A stretch of DNA of 64,000 nucleotides from Candidatus Thiodiazotropha sp. (ex Codakia rugifera) (GTDB lineage Bacteria > Pseudomonadota > Gammaproteobacteria > Chromatiales > Chromatiaceae): contig JAHXHN010000006.1 in assembly GCA_025656675.1 (NCBI GenBank), positions 162,455 through 226,454 of the forward strand, written 5' to 3'. Under the pieces are notes generated by a model. It did no database searches, was not told the DNA's origin, and saw nothing but the letters and a program-made list of their open reading frames with translations. This document shows, piece by piece, positions 54,304 through 63,983 of this stretch; the stretch's first letter is position 1, and every line of letters starts with the position of its first letter. Made by a program: the position numbers and the translations under genes.

Positions 54304-55532
54304 TGGCTGAGACTCTGATTATCCAGTGCCACGACCAGAGCTGTAACAAGGCCAATTGGCTAATCAAGGGCAGTGGCGATTCAGAAACCTCGGAGGGCAC
54401 CCTGTCCGAGGCGGCAAAACAGGCTAAAGGCAGGCGCACTCTGGTGCTTATTCCGGCAACGGAAGTACTCATCACTGAAGTTAGGCTTCCAACCAGAAAT
54501 CGCCAGCGTCTGATCCAAGCGATTCCATTCTCGCTTGAAAATGAGCTTACGGAAGATATCGACCAACTCCACTTCGCTGCCGGTAATATCGATAGTGAAA
54601 ATCTAACGCCCGTTATCGTCATCGCCAAACAGAAGCTTGAGTACTGGTTACAAAAGCTGGATTCAGTTGGAATCGATCCCATCGGAATCTATCCGGATCT
54701 ACTCTGCCTACCCATCACCCAAGACAGCTGGTCGCTCTATCAGAACAGTCAGATTCTGTATGCCCGAACAAACACAAACAGCGGCTTCAGTGTCGATGCC
54801 ATCAATGGCACAGCATCGATCAATCTCGCACTTCAGCAAGCGAGCGAAAAGGCTCCCAAGCAGATCAACTTTTATCGCCTGGCCGGTTCTCCTGAGTTGG
54901 TTGATCTTGCACAGCTTGATCGTGATTATGCAATCAATACCTTGGACATCAACTCCCCTAGTCAGTTGACTGCCCTGTTAGCCAGTCATCTGGTCGATAA
55001 ACAGCAAGTCAATCTACTCCAGGGAGATTATCAACGGGTCGACAAATTGACGCTTCAGTGGAAACGTTGGCTTCCAGCTGCGGTATTGGCCCCCATTTTT
55101 ATCATCCTGTCGATACTGCTCGCAGTACAGGAGTACCGCCATTTTGATCGTCAGAGTATTGCGCTGAACAGTGAAATCAGACAGACATTTCAACAGGCCT
55201 TTCCCAATGTAAAAAGAGTTGTCGATCCCAAGGTCCAGATGGAACAACAATTGAAAGCCATGCAGAGTGGCCATTCCGGTAGTTTTGCGCAGTTTGCCAG
55301 CCTGTTCGTACCTGCTGCTTCAGTAGTCAAGAACAGTCCCAATACCACACTGGAAAGTATCAGCTTCAGAGATGGCCAACTCAATCTGCAATTAACCATC
55401 AAAGAGTTGCAAGCACTGGAGACACTGAAAAAGACAATTGAGAAAAAACGACTCTCCGTCGAGATCCGATCCGCCAATGCTTCGGGTAATCAAGTCACTT
55501 CACACCTCCGAATCAGTGGAGCGAAGCCATGA
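54303..55532 (+). CDS. gspL: Type II secretion inner-membrane protein GspL
   Basis: 409 aa. The start overlaps the gspK stop (TGATG). A cytoplasmic actin-like domain (TLVLIPATEVLITEVRLP, RQRLIQAIPFSLENELTEDI, QLHFAAG) that binds the GspE ATPase is followed by one membrane helix (about residues 258-277) and a periplasmic domain. The LEDEL-like EDI region is conserved. It links the ATPase to the membrane platform. Confidence 0.92.
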   Translation: MAETLIIQCHDQSCNKANWLIKGSGDSETSEGTLSEAAKQAKGRRTLVLIPATEVLITEVRLPTRNRQRLIQAIPFSLENELTEDIDQLHFAAGNIDSENLTPVIVIAKQKLEYWLQKLDSVGIDPIGIYPDLLCLPITQDSWSLYQNSQILYARTNTNSGFSVDAINGTASINLALQQASEKAPKQINFYRLAGSPELVDLAQLDRDYAINTLDINSPSQLTALLASHLVDKQQVNLLQGDYQRVDKLTLQWKRWLPAAVLAPIFIILSILLAVQEYRHFDRQSIALNSEIRQTFQQAFPNVKRVVDPKVQMEQQLKAMQSGHSGSFAQFASLFVPAASVVKNSPNTTLESISFRDGQLNLQLTIKELQALETLKKTIEKKRLSVEIRSANASGNQVTSHLRISGAKP

Positions 55533-56020
55533 AACAGTGGTGGCAATCAAAAACACCTCAGGAACACCTCGCATTGATCCTTGCTGCTACAGCGGTTTTA
55601 ATACTGCTGCTCTATCTCATCATTTGGCGCCCATTCAGTCTTGCCTTGGAAAAGAAGGAGCTTTTAGTCGAGAGTCAACTGACCACCCTGAACTGGATGC
55701 AGAACAATCTCGAATTGGTAAAGGGTCTTCGCAGCCAGCAAAAAAACCGTCCCGGCAACACCAATGAAGCGCTGCTTACCCTAGTCGATAGAACAGCCAG
55801 CAAGATCCAACTGCGTCAACAGATTCAGCGCATCAAACCTCAGGGAGACAAGGCTGTACAACTGTGGGTTGAACAGGCGTCATTTGATACTGTCATTCGC
55901 TGGCTGGGGCAACTGACCCAGCAGCATGGTATAGAGATAGAGTCACTCAATATCGACAGACAGGAGAAAACGGGGCTGATCAATGCCCGGCTGGTCCTGC
56001 AGCGCGGGGGGAAAAGCTGA
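55529..56020 (+). CDS. gspM: Type II secretion inner-membrane protein GspM
   Basis: 163 aa. It overlaps gspL by 4 bp (ATGA). One N-terminal membrane helix (about residues 16-34, LILAATAVLILLLYLIIW), then a helical periplasmic region with RTASKIQLRQQIQRIKPQGD and WLGQLTQQHGIEIESLNIDR, the ferredoxin-like GspM fold. It binds GspL. Confidence 0.9.
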   Translation: MKQWWQSKTPQEHLALILAATAVLILLLYLIIWRPFSLALEKKELLVESQLTTLNWMQNNLELVKGLRSQQKNRPGNTNEALLTLVDRTASKIQLRQQIQRIKPQGDKAVQLWVEQASFDTVIRWLGQLTQQHGIEIESLNIDRQEKTGLINARLVLQRGGKS

Positions 56021-56775
56021 TGCGTTGGTGGAGTTATCTGTTAATTGGGCTGGGTGCCTACCTACTGTTTATGCTGATCGAGCTACCTGCACAGCATGTC
56101 TTGGGCTGGGTATCGAGCGAAACCAATAAGCTCCCTTTTTCATTCTCTTCAGTCACTGGCACACTCAGAAAGGGAAAGGCGGAAGATGTCTCCTACCAGG
56201 GGATCCCATTGGGTGGCCTAAGATGGCGTTTCAACTCCAGTGATTTGCTCACTGGCAGTATCAGCTTCGACATTAAAATCCGTGATGAAGAACAAAGCAT
56301 CAATGGCCGCATTGCAAGAACTATAGGTGGCGGCTATCAGTTGGAGGCTATTAAAGGGCAGGTTCTCGCGACTATGATTCCTAAAATGCTGGACCTTAAC
56401 CAGGTCGGAATTAATGGAAAAATAGATTTGGATCTCAACCATCTCACCATCGAAAATCAACGAATCATCTCAGCTGATGGGCAAATCAGATGGCTCAACC
56501 CGGCACTGGTTCAACCTTTTAAACTCAAAGTGGGTGACCTTAATGCGGATGTGACAATGGATGAGCAAGACAATGTCAAGGTGAAAATCAAAGACCTGGG
56601 AGGAGCAACTTCCGTAGATGGCGAACTCAGTCTCACAAGCGAGGGAAACTTCAACCTCAATGGCACCATCAAACCTGGTGCAGGTGCTGACCCTGGTCTA
56701 AGCAGTGCGCTAAAAGCAGTTGCTAAACATCAAAAAGACGGTAGCTTTCTGCTCAATTTCAGCGGAAACCTATAG
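56020..56775 (+). CDS. gspN: Type II secretion protein GspN
   Basis: 251 aa. An N-terminal membrane helix (YLLIGLGAYLLFMLIELPA) is followed by a beta-rich periplasmic region containing GTLRKGKAEDVSYQGIPLGG and LRWRFNSSDLLTGSISFDIK, the GspN pattern. It overlaps gspM by 1 bp. In systems such as Xps of Xanthomonas an N protein replaces GspC as the link to the secretin. No gspC was found here, so this protein may take that part, an inference. Confidence 0.88.
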   Translation: MRWWSYLLIGLGAYLLFMLIELPAQHVLGWVSSETNKLPFSFSSVTGTLRKGKAEDVSYQGIPLGGLRWRFNSSDLLTGSISFDIKIRDEEQSINGRIARTIGGGYQLEAIKGQVLATMIPKMLDLNQVGINGKIDLDLNHLTIENQRIISADGQIRWLNPALVQPFKLKVGDLNADVTMDEQDNVKVKIKDLGGATSVDGELSLTSEGNFNLNGTIKPGAGADPGLSSALKAVAKHQKDGSFLLNFSGNL

Positions 56776-56846
56776 GGGAGGGTGAGGGATATAGGCCAAC
56801 CATTTGCGTTAAGCCTAACCTGTATGCCAACGCCTTATCATCTGCT

Positions 56847-56868
56847 AATATATAATGCATTATATATT
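56847..56868. promoter_or_regulatory. Perfect 22-bp palindrome upstream of gspD
   Basis: Two 11-bp halves, AATATATAATG and CATTATATATT, meet without a loop in the 248-bp gap before gspD. The half-site contains TATAAT, so it may overlap a promoter. The surrounding region (56776-57023) holds only a 66-codon ORF with no protein-like pattern. Confidence 0.6.
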
Positions 56869-57023
56869 CAACATAAACCCATGATGAATAAAGATTTTCA
56901 CCATCAACCACTTATCCAGCCTCAATTCATTCACCACTGGGCACCCCAGATGCTGGATAAGGGCTCGATGGAATCGATTTAAAAATGAGCAACCTGGCAA
57001 CCCTATTCATGGAAAGACAGCAC

Positions 57024-59000
57024 ATGCGCCTACGACATTTTTCGCGCCTGGCCCTCATGCTGTGCGCCGCCACTCTGTTAAACCTGACATGGACACTACA
57101 GAGTCATGCGGAACAGATTACCCTTAATTTGAACAATGCCGATATCGAGGCCTTGATCAAGACGGTGTCGGAACACACGGGAAAGAATTTTGTGATCGAT
57201 CCTCGGGTGAAAGGCAAAGTAACTGTCATTTCCGCCCACCCGATGGAGAGCGACGAGTTCTACCAAGTGTTCCTCTCCATACTGGAGGTGCACGGCTTTT
57301 CAACCATTCCCAGCGGGGATGTCATCAAGGTGGTACCGGACGTCAAAGCCAAACAGGGTGGCATTCCTACCATTGATGCCATCGGTCAACTGCCAGGGGA
57401 TCAAATCGTCACTCGCATCATTCAGGTCAAGAACGTCACCTCTGCACAGCTAGTGCCAATACTGCGACCCTTGATTCCACAGGAGGGTCACCTCGCCGCT
57501 TACCCGGACACCAATGTACTGATCATCTCTGATCGCCGCCAGAATGTGGATCGACTGATGAAGATCATTAAACAGATCGATCAGGTCAGTAACAGTTCCA
57601 TAGAGGTGATCACCCTACAACACGCCTCAGCTGCAGAGGTGGTGCGAATTCTTAACGGCTTACAGACGCCCACAGCGAAGGGTGGGAAAAAAGCAACGAA
57701 ACTGGTTGCTGATGAACGCACGAATAGCATTCTGATCAGTGGCGATCCCACCGCACGGTTGCGCTCACGGGTGGTGATCCGACACCTGGATACCCCCTTT
57801 GATAATGAAGGGAATGCACAAGTCATCTACCTGAAATACGCCAATGCTGCGGACTTGGTAACGGTACTGACAGGCGTCAGTGAAAATTTGGACAATACCA
57901 AACAAGCTCCAGGCACCGCGGCTAAGGGGAAACCCAAATTACCGATTAATATCCAGGCAGATGAGGCCTCCAATGCACTGATCATCACCGCCCCACCTGA
58001 TATTTTCCGCTCTCTGCAGGCGATTATCCGCAAACTCGACATACGCCGGGCACAAGTCCTGGTCGAGGCGATCATTGCCGAGGTCTCCTATGACAAAGTG
58101 AAAAAGCTGGGTGTTCAATGGATCATCGATGGAACACCGGATGGCAGAGGCCCGGTAGGTGTGATCAACCTGGGATCCCCTGCTATCAGTGAAGTAGCCA
58201 CAGCCGCAGCAAACGCTGCAAGTGGTCAAGGAGGCATTCCCCTTGGACCTGGCACATCTATTGGGTTTGGACAATTCAATAGTAATCGGATCAATTTCGC
58301 CGCACTCATACAGGCCCTGGAAAGCGATACCACAACCAATATTCTCTCCACACCCAGCATCACCACACTCGACAACCAGGAAGCCGAGATTGTCATCGGT
58401 CAGAATGTACCCTTTATCACCGGTTCTTACAGCTCGACGGGGGGTACCAGCAATTCAGTAAATCCCTTCCAGACGGTACAACGGGAAGATGTTGGCCTGA
58501 CCCTCAAGGTGAAGCCTCAAATCAACGAGGGCAACTCCATTCAGCTGGAGATTGAGCAGGAGATCTCCAGTATCAACCAGTCCGCCAGTACAGGCACCAG
58601 TGACATTGTCACCAATAAGCGTACGATCAAGACCGTTGTCATGGTGGATGATGGCAATACCATCGTCCTTGGCGGTCTGATACAGGAAGACCTCCAGCAG
58701 TCCGAGGAAAAAGTGCCCTTATTGGGTGATATCCCTCTCCTGGGTGCCCTATTTCGGTCCAATAACACAAACAAAGTGAAACGCACGCTGATGGTCTTCC
58801 TGCGTCCGGTTGTGATCAGGGATGCCGCTGTCAATACACAGATTGCTGGCGACAAGTACAACTATTTCCGTGCTCAGCAACTCAAAATGAAACAGGAAGG
58901 GGTCAACTTGATGTCTGACGAGGAGACACCGGTACTCCCGCCTCGCTTTGGCACTCTCGCCCCACCCTTTGACGATATTGAGCTGGAACCGGGACAGTAA
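57024..59000 (+). CDS. gspD: Type II secretion secretin GspD
   Basis: 658 aa from the ATG at 57024, with GGAAAG 8 bases before; ATGs at 56985 and 57009 in the same frame are alternatives. A signal peptide (MRLRHFSRLALMLCAATLLN ... SHA) is followed by N0 (ITLNLNNADIEALIKTVSEH), N1-N3 repeats (VTRIIQVKNVTSAQLVPILR, EVITLQHASAAEVVRILNGL, AQVIYLKYANAADLVTVLTG) and the secretin domain VLVEAIIAEVSYDKVKKLG, NILSTPSITTLDNQEAEIVI and VPLLGDIPLLGALFRSNNT. It forms the outer-membrane channel. gspE starts 14 bp downstream. Confidence 0.95.
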   Translation: MRLRHFSRLALMLCAATLLNLTWTLQSHAEQITLNLNNADIEALIKTVSEHTGKNFVIDPRVKGKVTVISAHPMESDEFYQVFLSILEVHGFSTIPSGDVIKVVPDVKAKQGGIPTIDAIGQLPGDQIVTRIIQVKNVTSAQLVPILRPLIPQEGHLAAYPDTNVLIISDRRQNVDRLMKIIKQIDQVSNSSIEVITLQHASAAEVVRILNGLQTPTAKGGKKATKLVADERTNSILISGDPTARLRSRVVIRHLDTPFDNEGNAQVIYLKYANAADLVTVLTGVSENLDNTKQAPGTAAKGKPKLPINIQADEASNALIITAPPDIFRSLQAIIRKLDIRRAQVLVEAIIAEVSYDKVKKLGVQWIIDGTPDGRGPVGVINLGSPAISEVATAAANAASGQGGIPLGPGTSIGFGQFNSNRINFAALIQALESDTTTNILSTPSITTLDNQEAEIVIGQNVPFITGSYSSTGGTSNSVNPFQTVQREDVGLTLKVKPQINEGNSIQLEIEQEISSINQSASTGTSDIVTNKRTIKTVVMVDDGNTIVLGGLIQEDLQQSEEKVPLLGDIPLLGALFRSNNTNKVKRTLMVFLRPVVIRDAAVNTQIAGDKYNYFRAQQLKMKQEGVNLMSDEETPVLPPRFGTLAPPFDDIELEPGQ

Positions 59001-59014
59001 TCGGAAGCGGGTAC

Positions 59015-60571
59015 ATGACTGAGCACTCCACTCACTCTTCACTGGCCACTGATGAGACCTCATCGGATCACTCCATGATGACCGAAATGGGCGAGCTTCC
59101 TGACCAGCTGCCCTATGCCTATGCCCGTCGACACGGGGTTGCCATCATCAGGGATGAAGCCGAACAGGTTTTCCGGTTATTGCACAAGCCCGGCGTCTCT
59201 CTCACTGTATTGAGCGAAGTACGCCGCCTGTTTGCTCAACCCCTGATCTACACCCAGGTCGATCAGGAAACCCTGGAAAAACAGCTCACATTGATCTATG
59301 AAACAGGCTCAAAACAGTCCAGTCAGATCATGGAGACCATGGGTGACGATATCGATCTCGATCACGCTGCGCGCGCTTTGAATCAACCTGAGGATCTGCT
59401 TGAAAGTGATGATGACGCTCCCATCATTCGGCTGATCAATGCACTGTTCACCGAAGCTATCAAGGAGGAGGCATCTGACATCCACATCGAGCCTTACGAA
59501 AACCGGCTGGTGGTACGTTTTCGTGTTGATGGCCTGTTGCGTGAGGTCCTCTCCCCCCCACGTACCGTTGCGCCCTTTCTGGTCTCGCGTATCAAGGTCA
59601 TGGCCCATCTGGATATCGCTGAGAAACGCATTCCCCAGGATGGTCGTATCTCACTGAAAGTAGGTAACCGTCCAGTGGATGTGCGGGTCTCAACCCTACC
59701 CTCGAGTTACGGTGAAAGAGTCGTATTGCGGTTGCTCGACAAGCAGGCGGGCCGACTGGATCTGGAACAGTTGGGTATGTCCAAGGAGCTGCTTATACAG
59801 GTCGATCCGGGTGTCATCAAACGTCCTCACGGCATTTTTCTGGTCACCGGTCCAACCGGTTCCGGTAAAACGACTACCTTATATGCAGCACTAAGCCGAC
59901 TGAACACCCAGAGCCGGAATATCGTTACAGTCGAGGACCCTATTGAGTACTACCTTGACGGTATCGGCCAGACCCAGGTCAACAATAAGGTTGATCTGAC
60001 ATTTGCCCGCGGCTTACGCGCTATTCTTCGTCAAGACCCGGATGTGGTGATGGTGGGTGAGATCCGTGACCTTGAAACAGCACAGATTGCGGTACAAGCC
60101 AGCTTGACCGGCCATCTGGTTATGTCGAGCCTGCATACCAATACCGCCATCGGCAGCATTACCCGTCTACGTGATATGGGTGTAGAACCGTTCCTGCTTT
60201 CGTCGAGTCTGATCGGTGTACTTGCGCAACGCCTGGTACGTACACTTTGTCCCCATTGTAAGGCCCCCTATACGGCCAGTGAGGAGGAGAAAGCACTGCT
60301 GGAGCTCCCTTCTGTGGGTGAGGTTACACTCTATTCATCCGTCGGCTGTGAAAAATGCCACACTCACGGCTACCAAGGTAGGACAGGTATCTATGAGTTA
60401 ATCACCATCGATGAGACCTTGCGCAATCTTATTCACAAGGGTAGCGGTGAGATCGAAATGCTGGAACATGCCAGACATTCCAGTGACAGTATTCGCCAGG
60501 ACGGTATGCGGCGGGTTCTCAAGGGTGATACAACCATCGACGAAATCATTCGCGTGACCCAAGAGGATTAA
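59015..60571 (+). CDS. gspE: Type II secretion ATPase GspE
   Basis: 518 aa. An N-terminal GspL-binding region is followed by EASDIHIEPYENRLVVRFRV, the Walker A GIFLVTGPTGSGKTTTLYAA, the Asp box IVTVEDPIEYYLDGIGQTQV, Walker B RQDPDVVMVGEIRDLETAQI and the His box SLTGHLVMSSLHTNTAIGSI. A four-cysteine zinc module CPHCKAPYT...CEKCHTHGYQGRTG is kept. It powers pseudopilus assembly from the cytoplasm. Confidence 0.97.
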   Translation: MTEHSTHSSLATDETSSDHSMMTEMGELPDQLPYAYARRHGVAIIRDEAEQVFRLLHKPGVSLTVLSEVRRLFAQPLIYTQVDQETLEKQLTLIYETGSKQSSQIMETMGDDIDLDHAARALNQPEDLLESDDDAPIIRLINALFTEAIKEEASDIHIEPYENRLVVRFRVDGLLREVLSPPRTVAPFLVSRIKVMAHLDIAEKRIPQDGRISLKVGNRPVDVRVSTLPSSYGERVVLRLLDKQAGRLDLEQLGMSKELLIQVDPGVIKRPHGIFLVTGPTGSGKTTTLYAALSRLNTQSRNIVTVEDPIEYYLDGIGQTQVNNKVDLTFARGLRAILRQDPDVVMVGEIRDLETAQIAVQASLTGHLVMSSLHTNTAIGSITRLRDMGVEPFLLSSSLIGVLAQRLVRTLCPHCKAPYTASEEEKALLELPSVGEVTLYSSVGCEKCHTHGYQGRTGIYELITIDETLRNLIHKGSGEIEMLEHARHSSDSIRQDGMRRVLKGDTTIDEIIRVTQED

Positions 60572-60577
60572 CAGGTC

Positions 60578-61789
60578 TTGGACGCCTTTGAATACGTAGC
60601 ACTCGATCCAACGGGCAAAGAGCGACGTGGTGTGCTTGAGGGTGACAGTCCCCGGCAGGTCCGCCAACAACTGAGAGATTCGGGACTCACTCCGCTGACG
60701 ATAGACGCTGCCAGTGGCGCGTCAATAGAGAGAAAAAGCACCCTGTTTCAACGTCGCATCAATGCCATGGAGTTGGCATTGATTACCCGTCAGATGGCAA
60801 CCCTGTTACGTGCCGGCCTACCTTTGGAACATGTTCTCAAGACAACTGCACAACAATCTGACAAGCGCCATGTAGAGCGTACCCTGCTGGCTGTCCGGGC
60901 AAAGGTCCTGGAGGGTCGCACGCTGGCAGACGGACTGAGTGAATTTCCAAAGACTTTTCCGGAACTCTATATACAGACGGTCTCCTCAGGAGAGGAATCA
61001 GGTCACCTGGAGATTGTACTCGAGCGTCTGGCAGACTATACGGAACAGCGTCAACAGATGCGCCAGAAGACCATCTTTGCCCTCTTCTACCCGGCATTGC
61101 TGACGATTGTCTCCCTGCTCATCGTCGGAGGATTGTTGACCTACATCGTGCCTCAGGTCACCCGGGTGTTTGAGAACATGTCGGCAGAATTGCCCTGGAT
61201 CACACGAGCGCTGATGGCGACCAGTGACACCTTCCGTGCCTACGGCATTCCCATCTTTTTTGTCATCCTGATTGGCGGACTGTCGTTTAGCTACCTGTTG
61301 CGAAAACCCGGACCGAAACGCTGGTGGCATCGGACCCTGTTGCGTATCCCTCTGGTCGGCCGCCTGGTGCGAACATCCAATGCAGCCCGCTTTTCCAGGA
61401 CGCTTAGCATCATGGCCGCCAGCAGCGTACCTATTCTTGACTCGATGCGCATTGCCTCTCAAGTGTTGACCAACCTGCCCATGCGCAGTGCCGTGGAAGA
61501 GGCTGCTTCACGGGTTCGTGAAGGCACCAGCCTCTATCGGGCCCTGGAAAAGACCGGTTATTTCCCTCCCATGACCCTCAGCCTGCTTGCCAGTGGTGAA
61601 GCGAGTGGTAATCTGGAAGGTATGCTGGAGCGTTCTGCAGATATCCAGGAACGGGAGATAGAAACCCTGGTCTCTACCATCCAAGGACTGTTTGAACCGA
61701 TCCTGATTCTAATTATGGGCGGCATCGTGCTAGTGATCGTGCTAGCCATACTGCTGCCTATCTTCGATCTCAATCAACTGGTAGGCTGA
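60578..61789 (+). CDS. gspF: Type II secretion inner-membrane platform protein GspF
   Basis: 403 aa from a TTG at 60578. It carries two T2SSF domains with MELALITRQMATLLRAGLPL and SGEESGHLEIVLERLADYTE in the first half, and ARFSRTLSIMAASSVPILDS and LLASGEASGNLEGMLERSAD in the second. Three membrane helices lie at about residues 168-192, 217-240 and 371-395. It is the polytopic platform that couples GspE to the pseudopilus. Confidence 0.95.
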   Translation: MDAFEYVALDPTGKERRGVLEGDSPRQVRQQLRDSGLTPLTIDAASGASIERKSTLFQRRINAMELALITRQMATLLRAGLPLEHVLKTTAQQSDKRHVERTLLAVRAKVLEGRTLADGLSEFPKTFPELYIQTVSSGEESGHLEIVLERLADYTEQRQQMRQKTIFALFYPALLTIVSLLIVGGLLTYIVPQVTRVFENMSAELPWITRALMATSDTFRAYGIPIFFVILIGGLSFSYLLRKPGPKRWWHRTLLRIPLVGRLVRTSNAARFSRTLSIMAASSVPILDSMRIASQVLTNLPMRSAVEEAASRVREGTSLYRALEKTGYFPPMTLSLLASGEASGNLEGMLERSADIQEREIETLVSTIQGLFEPILILIMGGIVLVIVLAILLPIFDLNQLVG

Positions 61790-61793
61790 GCTT

Positions 61794-62144
61794 ATGCAAA
61801 CCTTCTCCCACCTGAAACCGCTCTTTTTACTACTCAGCCTGTTATCGGGTCTTGTTGTACTGAGCGGCTGCTCGACGACTCCTGACGATAAGGGAGAGAA
61901 AGATTCAGCCGCCATACTCCAGGAGGCGCACAGGGCTTACAATATCAAGGCCTATAAAAAAGTCTTTGAGCTGATCTTTCCGCTCGCCGCCGCCGGCAAT
62001 GACAGAGCGGAATATGCCTTGGGTTACCTTTACTACTACGGCCTGGGCATAGAGAAAAATGATCGCCAGGCCATGCATTGGATACAGCGTGCCGCCGCGC
62101 AGGGAAACAGAAAAGCACAAAAGGCATTGATCCCTAACAACTAA
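61794..62144 (+). CDS. Sel1-repeat lipoprotein
   Basis: 116 aa. A lipoprotein signal (LVVLSGCSTTP) is followed by AAILQEAHRAYNIKAYKKVF and one to two Sel1 repeats (AEYALGYLYYYGLGIEKNDR followed by QAMHWIQRAAAQGN). It begins 4 bp after gspF, so it may belong to the T2SS transcript and act as a periplasmic helper, for example like a pilotin; no pilotin motif is seen. Confidence 0.82.
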   Translation: MQTFSHLKPLFLLLSLLSGLVVLSGCSTTPDDKGEKDSAAILQEAHRAYNIKAYKKVFELIFPLAAAGNDRAEYALGYLYYYGLGIEKNDRQAMHWIQRAAAQGNRKAQKALIPNN

Positions 62145-62246
62145 CTGTTTCACACTCACGCTGAAGCGTTGAGAGAGGTGCCGTGATCGCCAGCCTAGGC
62201 TGATGCCATCCTCGCTCAATCAACTGCTTGATCAGAGAAGCATCCA

Positions 62247-63632
62247 CTAAATCACCTTTGAAAAACTACCTTGTGAGGCCTTGCTGTTCAGATAGGCATC
62301 AAATTGCATACAGATATTCCTGATCAACAGACGTCCTCGTGGCAATACCTTAATCTCACTATCGTTTATTGAAATCAGTCCATCTGACGCCATCTCATGC
62401 AGGCGTTGAAGTTCGACCGAAAAGTAATCCTTAAACACCAGTCCCCAGCTTTTTTCCACATCGTGGATGGAGAGAGAGAAATTGCAAATCAGCCGGGTGA
62501 TTACATCACGACGTATCAAATCATCTCGGGTAAGTTCAACACCTCTGAAAACGGCCAATCTGCCGCTGTCAATGCGTTGGTAATATTCATCAAGACTACG
62601 CATATTTTGCGCATAGCTTGGTCCGACCATGCCGATCGAAGTCGCGCCGAGACCGATCAAATCACAATCAGCATGTGTTGAATACCCCTGAAAGTTGCGA
62701 TAGAGCGTGCCATTTTCCTGAGCCAGCACCAGCTCATCATTCGGCTTGGCAAAATGATCCATACCGACATAGACATAACCCGCGGCCGATAGCTTCTCAA
62801 TGGTCATCTGCAGGATATCCAGTTTTTCCTGAGGTGGAGGCAACTCTTCATCGTTGATACGCCGCTGTGGCTTGAATCGCTCCGGCAGATGCGCATAGTT
62901 GAAGACCGAGAGTCGATCCGGATCGACTTCCAGGATCTGATCCAAGGTACTTGAGAAGCTTTCCATGCTCTGGAAGGGCAGCCCGTAGATGAGATCGATG
63001 CTGATTGAGCGAAAACCTTCATCTCTGGCGGACTGCAACACAGTCAGGGTTTCATCCTTACTTTGGATACGGTTGACCGCTTTCTGAACCTTCGCTTCAA
63101 AATCCTGTACGCCCAGGCTCATGCGATTGAAACCCAGTTCCCTGAGCAGCTTGATGGTATCGCCTTTCGCTTCTCTAGGATCAATCTCTATAGAGTACTC
63201 ACCGCTATCATCGTCCAGCAGGGTGAACATTTTACGTGTCTGGGCAACCAATTCACGCATTTCGTCATGACTGATAAAGGTCGGTGTACCGCCTCCCCAA
63301 TGGAGCTGGGTAACAACTCTTGAAGCATCAAATAGTTCAGACTGCATCCGTAGCTCTTCATAAACACGGGAGAGATAACCTGCCGCCATACTGCGGTCTT
63401 TGGTCGCCACTTTATTGCACGCACAGTAGAAACAAACCGTGTCGCAAAACGGGATATGGAAATAGAGGGAGAGTGGCTGGCCGGTTTCGTTACTCTGGGT
63501 AGCGACTCGCCGGTATTCAGCCTCGTCAAAACCGTCATGAAACTGAACAGCTGTAGGATAGGATGTATAACGCGGGCCACTCTGATCATATTTGGCTATC
63601 AGTGCGAGGTCGAATTGTGTCGAATGGTCCAT
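62247..63632 (-). CDS. hemN: Oxygen-independent coproporphyrinogen III oxidase
   Basis: 461 aa radical SAM protein. YDQSGPRYTSYPTAVQFHDG is the HemN N-terminal signature; HIPFCDTVCFYCACNK holds the CxxxCxxC cluster motif. HWGGGTPTF (SAM contact), GLGATSIG and a HemN_C domain follow. It makes protoporphyrinogen precursors in anaerobic or micro-oxic conditions using an iron-sulfur cluster and SAM. It is convergent with the T2SS operon. Confidence 0.96.
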   Translation of the reverse strand: MDHSTQFDLALIAKYDQSGPRYTSYPTAVQFHDGFDEAEYRRVATQSNETGQPLSLYFHIPFCDTVCFYCACNKVATKDRSMAAGYLSRVYEELRMQSELFDASRVVTQLHWGGGTPTFISHDEMRELVAQTRKMFTLLDDDSGEYSIEIDPREAKGDTIKLLRELGFNRMSLGVQDFEAKVQKAVNRIQSKDETLTVLQSARDEGFRSISIDLIYGLPFQSMESFSSTLDQILEVDPDRLSVFNYAHLPERFKPQRRINDEELPPPQEKLDILQMTIEKLSAAGYVYVGMDHFAKPNDELVLAQENGTLYRNFQGYSTHADCDLIGLGATSIGMVGPSYAQNMRSLDEYYQRIDSGRLAVFRGVELTRDDLIRRDVITRLICNFSLSIHDVEKSWGLVFKDYFSVELQRLHEMASDGLISINDSEIKVLPRGRLLIRNICMQFDAYLNSKASQGSFSKVI

Positions 63633-63665
63633 TTGTCAGTCTCTCTTAAATGCTTTCATTTACGG

Positions 63666-63983
63666 TTAGTCCACGTCCACATCAATACCTTTACGATGTG
63701 TCTCGTTGATCTGACGAAGCAGGATAGCGAAAGGTATCTCATCATCGTGGCGATTCACCAGCCCCATAAATGAAAGGTCTTCACGATCAAAATGGTACTC
63801 ACCATCCACCATCGATTGATAGAGTGATTTTATGCCCTGCTCTAACGGTTGAAGAAACCCGGGGTAACGCCCCAGCTCATCCATCTGGAAATCGTAGCAG
63901 TCTCTTAGATCATCTACCTCAAAGGCGGCCTGTTTGACCCACTCCACATACTCTTCTGCGCTACGTGCACGTTGTAAACTCAT
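63666..63983 (-). CDS. Small hypothetical protein next to hemN
   Basis: 105 aa, acidic and mainly helical: EYVEWVKQAAFEVDDLRDCY, QMDELGRYPGFLQPLEQGIK, YHFDREDLSFMGLVNRHDDE and IPFAILLRQINETHRKGID. It has no signal peptide or membrane helix. I recognise no family. It lies 33 bp upstream of hemN on the same strand, so co-transcription is likely. AGAGAGATC precedes the start. Confidence 0.78.
   Translation of the reverse strand: MSLQRARSAEEYVEWVKQAAFEVDDLRDCYDFQMDELGRYPGFLQPLEQGIKSLYQSMVDGEYHFDREDLSFMGLVNRHDDEIPFAILLRQINETHRKGIDVDVD

Noticed and set aside
56782-56982. 66-codon ORF between gspN and gspD
   Set aside because: No ribosome binding site and an atypical His/Gln-rich translation; the region looks regulatory, with the 22-bp palindrome.
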